The notes below the pieces were generated by a model, which had not been told where the DNA came from, did no database searches, and saw only the letters and a list, made by a program, of their open reading frames with translations. DNA of 52,490 nucleotides, taken from the NCBI GenBank assembly GCA_021203775.1, contig JAJQAO010000001.1:1-52490 (forward strand). Reading direction: 5' to 3'. Shown one piece after another: positions 1-7,737 of this stretch (position 1 is its first letter; every line of letters starts with the position of its first letter). The DNA is from Phascolarctobacterium sp. GTDB lineage: Bacteria; Bacillota; Negativicutes; Acidaminococcales; Acidaminococcaceae. The position numbers were made by a program, and so were the translations under genes.

Positions 1-53
1 GTATTATAAACAAGACTTTCAGAAAGAAATGCAGTACTTCTTTTTATTTTAGA

Positions 54-2246
54 CTATATACTGTATCTCAGGCGACTTACATTAAGAAAGATTCCAACCC
101 AACTTAACAAGAAGACAGTCGTAAGTATCAGTGGTACTACAAGTGATTCATTCCATAGTACGCCTGTAGTAATAATTACCGCTATATACAAAATATTAAA
201 GAAAAACGCGAGAAATAAATTCTGTTTTATAATCAACACCGTCTGCCTGCTCAAGTTCATTGCCTTCCACAGCCATTTTAGATCCTTATTAGGCAACAGA
301 AGTCTTGCTGAAGCTGCTTCTGCACTTTTTAAAGTAGTAACGCCAATACAAGACGCTGCCAGCGCCGGAGCATCGCTTATACCTCCTCCAACCATAGCCG
401 TGAACTCCCCACTCCTGCGCAAATATCCTAACAGTTCTGCTTTGTCCTTAGGTGCCAATTCCGCTGCCACCTGGCTTATTCCAATGATATTGCCGACATT
501 TACAGAGGCATTTTTCCCATCGCCCGTAATTATTATAAATCGTAAAGCATTTCCCACTGAATTACCCATCTCATCTAGGACTCTGGGACGCACAACATCA
601 GAAAGAACAAAAATACTGCACCATTTTCCGTCCACCGATAAATAAAACACTGCACTACCCTTATTCTCAAACTCCTTAACTTGCTTTTTTAATTCTTCGG
701 GTATTGCACACATCTTTTTTATGTAATTATAATCTCCAATGGCAATCTTCGATCCTCTGTACCAAGCACTCACGCCGCTGCCAGGGACATAATCGCTTAT
801 CTCACATTCAAATATATCTTTTCCATAAGCTGTCTTTTTTAGTGATTCCCCTAGCGGATGCTTACTTTCTTTGGTCAAAACAGCAGCTAACTTCATAACG
901 GTATTTTTTATATCTTCTTCCCTTGGAACAACACATTCCAATCTCATTTTTCCTTCTGTCAAAAGTCCTGTTTTAGCAAGCGCCACCATTGATACCTTAT
1001 GCAACTGCTCCAAGACTGCTGTGTTTTTAAATAAAACTCCTTTTTTCTCCGCCTCAGATATCGCTTTATATAACGCGGAAAGAATGCTCATCCCTAAGGC
1101 CCCAGGACATGCGGCAAGTAAAAGTACGGTAAGCACATTCCAGCTTATGACGCTGTCGCCGCTATAAAAATACCAGCTTAATGCTACTATAACGCACAAG
1201 CTTAAAACTGCCGGCAAAAATATTATCGCTAGATTTTCCGTTGCAAAAATAGTCTCCAACGGTTCTTCAGGTATATCTTCCGCTAGATTTTCCAACTGTC
1301 TTATATATGTTTTATCCCCCGCATGTGATACTCGGAAGATTATTTTCCCACTCAAAATTATGCTGCCTGCAAAAACCTTATCTCCCTTTCCTTTGTTTAC
1401 CGGCATAGTAACATCAGTAAGGGCACTTTCATCAATGGCTGCCCGTCCCTGTATTATTGTGCCGTCTGCGACGATGGTCTCGCCACTTTCTGCAATTACC
1501 AGATCTTTTGGAAAAACATCTTCGCCTGAAACTTTATATTCTTGGTTTCTCAGAAGAATTCTGCAAACAAAAGTATCTCTCGTGTGATTTTTATTCGACG
1601 CGTAATCATCTTCCAGCATACTAATCCTTACTGCATAATATTCATCTACCATAAGTAATAGCAGTAGAGCTGTGGCCGGAGCAAAATAAATAGTTCGGAC
1701 ACTGTCAAAGCCCTGTATAATTCTTACTGTTCTCCAAACACTGAAAAAAAAAGCCACACTGCAGGCCAAAGACGCTAAAGAATCCATGGACGGTACTCCT
1801 GCCACAAGCTTAGAAAGTCCCCTTCGCAGAAGAAAGTACCCCTGCCATAGGGCCAAGGACCCAAAAAGTACCTCTGCAACTGCCATCATCCCGAGAAATG
1901 AAATGGATACTCTGCCGTTGCCAATAAAGCAAGCAAGTTCCAATACTATAAGTACTGCAAGACATCCTCCTATATGGCGAATGCGTTTTTTTATGTTAAC
2001 ATCTGCATCATTTCTTATTTCCTGCCCGTTTTTATCAGATAGTATAACCTTAAAGCCACAACTTGCCACGGCTTCATATAAAATTTCCTGTGTCACTGGA
2101 CCGTCCGTAAAACGTATTCTTGCTTCTTCTTTTTCTATATCGACAAGCACCGAATCCACTCCTGGCACCTGGCTGAGAGCTCTCTCTACCGTTGCAGCAC
2201 ATACAGTACTCCGCATTCCAGCTATTTTTATTTTTATCGTATCCAA
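54..2246 (-). CDS. Degenerate P1B-type heavy-metal ATPase homologue (likely catalytically dead)
   Basis: The 730 residues have the full layout of a copper-type P1B ATPase: an N-terminal HMA domain (about 3-70), eight probable membrane helices (about 92-210, 338-395 and 668-725), an actuator loop and a P/N domain. The key motifs are altered. The HMA motif has Ser13 for the first Cys (Cys16 is kept), TGES is TDVT (277-280), CPC is CPG (380-382), the phosphorylated Asp of DKTGTLT is Ala424, and GDGxND reads GGGISD (620-625). HP (463-464), TGD (574-576) and the QNL...N of helix 7 remain. The frame is open throughout. The start is uncertain: the TTG used here has poor ribosome-site spacing, while GGAGG (2271-2275) lies 9 nt before an in-frame CTG at 2261. 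It follows the uridine kinase-like gene by 50 nt, probably as one unit. ATP-driven transport is unlikely; a metal-binding or regulatory membrane role is inference. Confidence 0.85.
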   Translation of the reverse strand: MDTIKIKIAGMRSTVCAATVERALSQVPGVDSVLVDIEKEEARIRFTDGPVTQEILYEAVASCGFKVILSDKNGQEIRNDADVNIKKRIRHIGGCLAVLIVLELACFIGNGRVSISFLGMMAVAEVLFGSLALWQGYFLLRRGLSKLVAGVPSMDSLASLACSVAFFFSVWRTVRIIQGFDSVRTIYFAPATALLLLLMVDEYYAVRISMLEDDYASNKNHTRDTFVCRILLRNQEYKVSGEDVFPKDLVIAESGETIVADGTIIQGRAAIDESALTDVTMPVNKGKGDKVFAGSIILSGKIIFRVSHAGDKTYIRQLENLAEDIPEEPLETIFATENLAIIFLPAVLSLCVIVALSWYFYSGDSVISWNVLTVLLLAACPGALGMSILSALYKAISEAEKKGVLFKNTAVLEQLHKVSMVALAKTGLLTEGKMRLECVVPREEDIKNTVMKLAAVLTKESKHPLGESLKKTAYGKDIFECEISDYVPGSGVSAWYRGSKIAIGDYNYIKKMCAIPEELKKQVKEFENKGSAVFYLSVDGKWCSIFVLSDVVRPRVLDEMGNSVGNALRFIIITGDGKNASVNVGNIIGISQVAAELAPKDKAELLGYLRRSGEFTAMVGGGISDAPALAASCIGVTTLKSAEAASARLLLPNKDLKWLWKAMNLSRQTVLIIKQNLFLAFFFNILYIAVIITTGVLWNESLVVPLILTTVFLLSWVGIFLNVSRLRYSI

Positions 2247-2296
2247 CTTCCGCGTTTCCAGAACAGGATACCTCCATCCATATGTATTATATAATC

Positions 2297-3961
2297 TTAT
2301 AGGGCATCCTTAAATACGGATCCGCCGATAAATTCACGCAGAATAGAGTTATTCGGTATTACATCGTCGCTGATTTCTTTGACATGGGCTAGAAGCCTCA
2401 GCAACCTACGAGCTGAGAAATATGCCTTTTCCTTATCCCTAGTTACTGCTTCTAGTCTTGGCTGAGCATACTTTTTCAGCACGGCAAATTCATATATCAG
2501 TGTAGTATTGAAAACAACATCGGCACTATTCTGATAGGGGAAAATATATTGTTCTTCCCCGTAGCGCACATCATCCCATATTTCAAGTGTTCCTGCCGCA
2601 TCATGGGAACGGAATTGTGAATCGCGGACAATACGACGCAAAAGTCGCATATCCGTAGTCTGAATGCGTGTATGCTCATCTAAGGACATGGGTGTAAGTG
2701 CACTTACGTAAATCTTCATTTTATTGGCGGCAGGAATCATTGATGTTAATCTCTCGTTAAGCCCATGAATACCTTCCACAACCAATACATTTCCTCCATT
2801 CAGTTTAATCTCTCGTCCTCGATATTCCCTCATGCCACTGCGAAAATTATATTTAGGAAGCTTTACCGTTTCTCCTTTTAAGAGCCTGAAAAGGTGGTCA
2901 TTGAATAATTTTAAATCTATTGCTTCCACGGTTTCAAAATCATAACTTCCATCTGGCTTACGTGGTGTATCCGCTCTGTTTAAGTAATAATCATCCATAG
3001 AAATCGGAATAGGAAAAATTCCGTTAACCGCGAGCTGAATACTGAGTCTCTGGGCAAATGAAGTCTTCCCTGAAGAAGAAGGACCTGCAATCAAGATAAT
3101 CTTCAGCACATCTTTTTTTGATGCTATTTCATCAGCAATGGCTGCAACTTTCTTTTCATGAAGCGCTTCCGCCAACTGAATAATTTTGTCAGCATAGCCA
3201 AGATCTATAATCTGATTCAGTCTGCCTACTGTATTACATTTAATCATCTCTGCCCAGATCTCTGCCTCGCGAAAAGCTTCATTTAAACATGGTAAATCCT
3301 TAAATGGCGGCAGTACTTCCCAGTTGCCTGTATCAGGATAATTTATGACAACGCCTTCATCATCATATTTTATTAATTCGAAATTAGGCACATAACCTAC
3401 GTCAGGACACATATGACCGAAAAAGTATCCTTCTGCTTCACAAAGATAATAGACTGAAATCATAGCCTTATCATCTAGGGCTTTTAGCAACTCCACGCAG
3501 TCATCACTGCCTACTGGCATGTTTTTCATGGCTTCCTGTTTTGAGAAACGGCGTAAAATTATTTTTTCCTTATTTTGCACCATTTTATGCATTTCCGCTT
3601 CTATTTTCTTTAAATCATCCGCATTTAGCTTTTTTTCGCTTTTATCAATGCAATAAAGAGCGCTGCCAAGGGTATTGCGCACTTCAATATCCACAAAAGG
3701 ATACAACCGTTTAGCCGCTACAAGAAATAAAAACAGCAGGGTTCGCACATATATACGCATCCCCTCTTCCGAGTTCATTTCTACAAAATCCACGGTGCCA
3801 TCAGTAGTCAGAGGCCTCTGCAGATCCCATCCTTCTCCGTTGTAAATACCTTCAACTATAGGTGATCCGAAATACGTAGCATAAGCTCCAGCAAGTTCCA
3901 GCAACATACTTCCTTCCTTTACTTCTTGCTGCTTCCCGCCAGGCAATGTAAGTAACAGCAT
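2297..3961 (-). CDS. TGS-domain uridine kinase-like nucleoside kinase
   Basis: This 554-residue protein fuses a TGS domain (about 1-60) and a region resembling the second additional domain of threonyl-tRNA synthetase (about 61-230, with the stretch FGHMCPDVGYVPNF) to a uridine kinase/phosphoribulokinase-type domain from about 285. The P-loop GPSSSGKT is at 293-300, followed by SMDDYY and VVEGIHGLN as in Udk. The fusion is a recognised bacterial family, annotated as nucleoside kinase, whose substrate is not settled. Phosphorylation of uridine or cytidine is inferred from the kinase half. The ATG is preceded by AAGGAGGTG at good spacing. It lies just downstream of the aminotransferase terminator and upstream of the P-type ATPase-like gene. 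Confidence 0.9.
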   Translation of the reverse strand: MLLLTLPGGKQQEVKEGSMLLELAGAYATYFGSPIVEGIYNGEGWDLQRPLTTDGTVDFVEMNSEEGMRIYVRTLLFLFLVAAKRLYPFVDIEVRNTLGSALYCIDKSEKKLNADDLKKIEAEMHKMVQNKEKIILRRFSKQEAMKNMPVGSDDCVELLKALDDKAMISVYYLCEAEGYFFGHMCPDVGYVPNFELIKYDDEGVVINYPDTGNWEVLPPFKDLPCLNEAFREAEIWAEMIKCNTVGRLNQIIDLGYADKIIQLAEALHEKKVAAIADEIASKKDVLKIILIAGPSSSGKTSFAQRLSIQLAVNGIFPIPISMDDYYLNRADTPRKPDGSYDFETVEAIDLKLFNDHLFRLLKGETVKLPKYNFRSGMREYRGREIKLNGGNVLVVEGIHGLNERLTSMIPAANKMKIYVSALTPMSLDEHTRIQTTDMRLLRRIVRDSQFRSHDAAGTLEIWDDVRYGEEQYIFPYQNSADVVFNTTLIYEFAVLKKYAQPRLEAVTRDKEKAYFSARRLLRLLAHVKEISDDVIPNNSILREFIGGSVFKDAL

Positions 3962-3980
3962 AAAACACCTCCTTTGGGTT

Positions 3981-4018
3981 ATTATAAAAAAGCCGGAAGC
4001 TAATACAGTTCCGGCTTT
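3981..4018 (-). terminator. Intrinsic terminator of the aminotransferase gene
   Basis: A perfect 10-bp stem (3989-3998 with 4009-4018, arms AAAGCCGGAA/TTCCGGCTTT) and a 10-nt loop are followed on the minus strand by a T-rich run. It starts 13 nt after the aminotransferase stop codon. The TATAAT directly after the T-run (3981-3986) could be a -10 box for the next gene. Confidence 0.85.
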
Positions 4019-4030
4019 ATGGTTAACGGT

Positions 4031-5275
4031 TTATTTTGCCACTTCCTGCATAGCTTTGTTAATTTTTGCAGCCATACCGCCAATTTTTTTAAGTGGCACG
4101 GCACATACAGCCACACGGACCCCTGCTGCCAGTGGTACAGGGAAAATATTATCCTCATGCAGTTTATTGCATACGGCATCAGAGTCATCTGCGGGAATTG
4201 ACAAGAAAAATCCTGCCATATACGGCAACATCGGTAAGGAGCAGGCTTTAGCTTCCTCGGTAAATAAATCCGCCCGAGATTTAATCATTTTATAATAATG
4301 CTCTCGTTCCTCTTCTGTTGCCTTAAGCAACAATGGATCGCTATAAATAATCTCCAGCGTCCGCATTGCTGGACGGTTAATATTAGACCAAGTAGCGCGG
4401 CTAGAATGTTGGTTAATAGCTACAAATTCCTCAATTATTTTCTTACTTGAAGAAACGCCTATCATAGCTCCAGTACGCTGCCCGTATAAGGTGAATCCCT
4501 TAGACATGCTGTAACCGATTATCGTTAGAATGTTTGCTGGCAATCCAGATAATTTTTTAAATATTGTTCTTACTTTTTCCTTTTCACCTGCATAGTCAAG
4601 ATAAGCGACGTCTAGAAATAATATTACATTTTTATCAGTTCCCGCAGCCTCCTTCAAAACTTTGAGAACGCCATCCATATCCTCCTCCGTAAGACTGTAT
4701 CCTGTCGGGTTGTGGGCAGGCGTATTCAGCAAATAGAGAAGATTATCTTGTACAGCCAGCAGCTCCTTCACCTTCTCTTCCAATGCAGTAAGATTAAACT
4801 TGTTATTTTCATCAAGCATTTTGTAGGTGGTAAATTTGCGCCCCATATCGGTACATAAAACTTTATAGGCACCCCAATACCAGTCAGAACAAAGAGCCGT
4901 ATCCCCAGCCTCCATATAATTCCAGATAGCATGATGAATGGCGCCGGTGCCACCTGCAGTAGCAACAGCTGCCGTATATGCTTCGGGCCGTGACGCTCCA
5001 AATGTAGCATCCTGAACTTTTTTAAGGAAGTCAGGAAGCCCAGAAATAGGTGCATATTGGATAAGATCATCTGTCGTAAGGCTGCGGTAAACTTTTTCCA
5101 CAGTTGGCAGACAGGCCAATTTTTCATCTTCATCTAAAATAGCGCCAATAGTGGCATTAACAACGTTTTCATTACCGTATTTTAACGCAGCAGCTACTGC
5201 TGCCGCGCTAGCTCCAAAAATTTTATCCTGCGCAAATTTCCCTTTTGCATGACTAGCTGCAACACTTGTAGTCAT
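4031..5275 (-). CDS. Class I PLP-dependent aminotransferase (aspartate/aromatic type)
   Basis: At 414 residues it is a fold-type I aminotransferase. Visible active-site elements are AHNPTG (187-192), the LDVAYLDY segment with Asp222 and Tyr225 for the pyridoxal ring, and SMSKGFTLYGQR with Lys259 as the Schiff-base lysine, followed by the phosphate-binding Arg. The SxSKxFxLYGxRxGA pattern is closest to the AspC/TyrB group (COG1448), so the likely reaction is transamination between an aspartate or aromatic amino acid and 2-oxoglutarate. The exact substrate cannot be read from sequence. The ATG has a strong AAGGGGG ribosome site. It appears monocistronic, with an extended -10 promoter upstream and a terminator downstream. 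Confidence 0.88.
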   Translation of the reverse strand: MTTSVAASHAKGKFAQDKIFGASAAAVAAALKYGNENVVNATIGAILDEDEKLACLPTVEKVYRSLTTDDLIQYAPISGLPDFLKKVQDATFGASRPEAYTAAVATAGGTGAIHHAIWNYMEAGDTALCSDWYWGAYKVLCTDMGRKFTTYKMLDENNKFNLTALEEKVKELLAVQDNLLYLLNTPAHNPTGYSLTEEDMDGVLKVLKEAAGTDKNVILFLDVAYLDYAGEKEKVRTIFKKLSGLPANILTIIGYSMSKGFTLYGQRTGAMIGVSSSKKIIEEFVAINQHSSRATWSNINRPAMRTLEIIYSDPLLLKATEEEREHYYKMIKSRADLFTEEAKACSLPMLPYMAGFFLSIPADDSDAVCNKLHEDNIFPVPLAAGVRVAVCAVPLKKIGGMAAKINKAMQEVAK

Positions 5276-5329
5276 TTTAAACCCCCTTCATATTTCCCTT
5301 AAACTATACAATTTTTATTTTACTTTTTT

Positions 5330-5338
5330 ATTATAACA
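5330..5338 (-). promoter_or_regulatory. Extended -10 promoter for the aminotransferase gene
   Basis: The minus strand reads TGTTATAAT, an extended -10 (TGnTATAAT), about 55 nt before the aminotransferase ATG. No good -35 is visible at 17 nt, as is usual for extended -10 promoters. Confidence 0.5.
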
Positions 5339-5364
5339 CAATTCTCTCTATTACGTCTCCTCCC

Positions 5365-7728
5365 TTAAAGGTCTATAACCGTCACTCCGCTGCCGCCAGC
5401 TTCAATAGGTGCAAGATTTATATTTTTCACAAAACTGTTATTTTTGAGATATTCTGTGAGGCCAGCTCTTAATGCGCCAGTACCTTTTCCATGTATAAGG
5501 CGTAACTGCATTATACCGCTTAAAAACGCATCATCAATAGCCTTATCAACAGCAGGAATAGCCTCATCCAAGGTCATCCCTCTGAGATCAACTTCCTGCC
5601 TTGCGTTGATTGCTTTATTCATAAAATACAGGCTATCGCTTGTTTTTTTATGTTTCTTCATAATTTTAAGTTCGGTACTTGCAGATTGCATCTTGGTCAC
5701 CAAGCACTCATTGAACGGCACATTCATTTTTAAAATACCTGCCTGCACGGTAACTTCATGGTCATCAATTTCGCTAATAATACCACTTTTTCCTAATGAT
5801 TTCACAAAAACTTTAAGGCCCTTTTTTGCCGTATCCGCAGATAAAAGTACTCCATTCGGTAACTCTTCACCGCTACTCAGCTGCCGGCTAAGCTTCTTAC
5901 GTGCTTCTTCAGCCACATGTTCCAGTTTTTTTACATCAATATTATTTTTCAAGGAACGCAGTTCCTTTAAAACAGCTTCAGATTCCCTGCGACTACGTCT
6001 GTATATATCATCAGCCTGCTCTCTAGCGCGCCGCAACATTTCGTTTTTCTTTCGCTCGAATTCCTGCTTGGAAAATGCCAGCTCATTGTGCATCCGCTCA
6101 TATTCTCTCCTCAGATCTTCAATCTCCCGGCTACTACTTTCATAGCGGCGTCTTTCACCTTCTAGTTCTTGCAGCATCGTTTCCATATGCAAATGCTCCT
6201 GATTTAAAAGTTTTCTGGCCTCTTCTATAATTCCCCTGTCCAACCCTAACCGATTGCTAATACTAAATGCATTACTGCTACCCGGCACTCCCATAAGCAA
6301 TCTATAAAGAGGTCTTAGGGTCACTGAATCAAATTCAACGCTGGCGTTTTCCATACCCTCATGGCTGTAAGCAAAAGTCTTCAGTTCACTGTAATGGGTT
6401 GTAACCATGGTTAGTACGGAATTTTTATGGAGATGTTCCAGTATACCCATGGCTAGTGCTGCACCTTCATTAGGGTCTGTCCCAGCGCAAATCTCATCAA
6501 TCAGTACTAAATCTCCAGATTGTACTTCATGAAGAATGGAGATTAAATTATTCATATGTCCTGAAAAAGTGCTCAGGCTCTGCTCAATACTCTGTTCATC
6601 ACCAATATCTGCGTAAATTGCTCTGAAAACTGGAAGATATGCATTGTTTGCTGGAATAAAAAGTCCTGCTTGGGACATCATAGCAAACAATCCAACTGCC
6701 TTTAGAGCTACAGTCTTACCTCCAGTATTGGGACCTGTTATCATAAGTACATTAAATTTTTCGCCAAGTTCTACATCAATCGGCACTACTACTTCTTTAT
6801 CAAGCAGAGGATGCCGTCCCTTTTCAATTTTTAAACCACCGTTTTCTACAAGCTGTGGTCTTACCGCATGCTGTTCCTGAGCCAAATATGCCTTGGCACA
6901 GATGACATCAATTTCCGTTATCTTATCAAGGGAATGCAACAGGGCATCCGCCTCGCTGCCAACATTTGCAGAAAGCTGTCTTAAAATGCGCTCTATCTCT
7001 TCCTTTTCTTCAGATTGATAGCGTCTTATGTCATTATTTAAATTTACAATTTCCATTGGTTCAATAAAAAGCGTTGCCCCACTGCCAGACTGGTCATGCA
7101 CTAATCCCGGGAAATTCATTCTATATTCCTGTTTAACGGGAATAACATAGCGATCTTCTCGCATGGTTATCAGTGTTTCCTGAAAATATTTCTGGTTTGC
7201 CGAATTATGCAGAATATCGTCAAGTTTTTCCCGAACTCTGTTTCTGGCAATCTGAATAGCGCTACGCAAACCGCTAAGTCTAGGCGATGCACTATCTTTT
7301 ATCTCCCCATGTTCATCTACGGTATTTTCTATCTGCCTTTCAAGGCGAGGAAAACTATCCAAAGACAAGGCAATTGTGTTTAAAACAGGGCATCTATATT
7401 CATCCGCCAGAAATATTTTTATCTGCCGCATGGCTGCAGCTGTAGTCATAATTTTAAGTAAGTCAGCAGCTTCCAGAACTCCTCCAATTTCAGCCTTTTT
7501 TACGTCAGCTGTAATGTCATATGCACCGCCGAAAGGAAATCTTTTCCCCTCATCCAGAAGAAATAATGCTTCTCCAGTCTCTTCATGCAGGCGTTGTACC
7601 ACCGCAATGTTACTTTCAATGCGAAGCGAAGCGATAGCCTGACGCCCTAGGAACGTAGTTGTTTTCCTGGCTAAAATATCTTTGACTTTATCAAATTCCA
7701 AAGTTTTTATCGCAAAACGGCTCATCAT
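5365..7728 (-). CDS. mutS2: MutS2 family ATPase/nuclease
   Basis: The 787 residues match MutS2 length and order: clamp/core region, MutS-type ATPase with Walker A GPNTGGKT (332-339) and Walker B LIDEICAGTDP, a long charged coiled coil (about 510-620), a KOW-like segment, and a C-terminal Smr domain with DLRGMTLDEA and HGKGTGALR. MutS2 suppresses recombination in some bacteria and rescues collided ribosomes in Bacillus; it lacks the mismatch-recognition domain of MutS. The start has tandem ATGs (7728 and 7725); the second is better spaced from AAGGAG. It follows the U32 gene by 9 nt, so the two are probably cotranscribed. Confidence 0.95.
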   Translation of the reverse strand: MMSRFAIKTLEFDKVKDILARKTTTFLGRQAIASLRIESNIAVVQRLHEETGEALFLLDEGKRFPFGGAYDITADVKKAEIGGVLEAADLLKIMTTAAAMRQIKIFLADEYRCPVLNTIALSLDSFPRLERQIENTVDEHGEIKDSASPRLSGLRSAIQIARNRVREKLDDILHNSANQKYFQETLITMREDRYVIPVKQEYRMNFPGLVHDQSGSGATLFIEPMEIVNLNNDIRRYQSEEKEEIERILRQLSANVGSEADALLHSLDKITEIDVICAKAYLAQEQHAVRPQLVENGGLKIEKGRHPLLDKEVVVPIDVELGEKFNVLMITGPNTGGKTVALKAVGLFAMMSQAGLFIPANNAYLPVFRAIYADIGDEQSIEQSLSTFSGHMNNLISILHEVQSGDLVLIDEICAGTDPNEGAALAMGILEHLHKNSVLTMVTTHYSELKTFAYSHEGMENASVEFDSVTLRPLYRLLMGVPGSSNAFSISNRLGLDRGIIEEARKLLNQEHLHMETMLQELEGERRRYESSSREIEDLRREYERMHNELAFSKQEFERKKNEMLRRAREQADDIYRRSRRESEAVLKELRSLKNNIDVKKLEHVAEEARKKLSRQLSSGEELPNGVLLSADTAKKGLKVFVKSLGKSGIISEIDDHEVTVQAGILKMNVPFNECLVTKMQSASTELKIMKKHKKTSDSLYFMNKAINARQEVDLRGMTLDEAIPAVDKAIDDAFLSGIMQLRLIHGKGTGALRAGLTEYLKNNSFVKNINLAPIEAGGSGVTVIDL

Positions 7729-7737
7729 TGCTCCTTT

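Noticed and set aside
1-53. Possible terminator after the ATPase-like gene
   Set aside because: Only a very short CTTTC/GAAAG pairing is visible and no clear U-run follows, so I do not call it.
1786-2313. Plus-strand open frame of 175 codons opposite the ATPase-like gene
   Set aside because: No ribosome site and no family features; the minus-strand frame carries clear P-type ATPase structure.
5444-6145. Plus-strand open frame of 233 codons opposite mutS2
   Set aside because: It is antisense to the MutS2 coiled coil and Smr region; Ser/Leu/Phe-rich shadow with no ribosome site.
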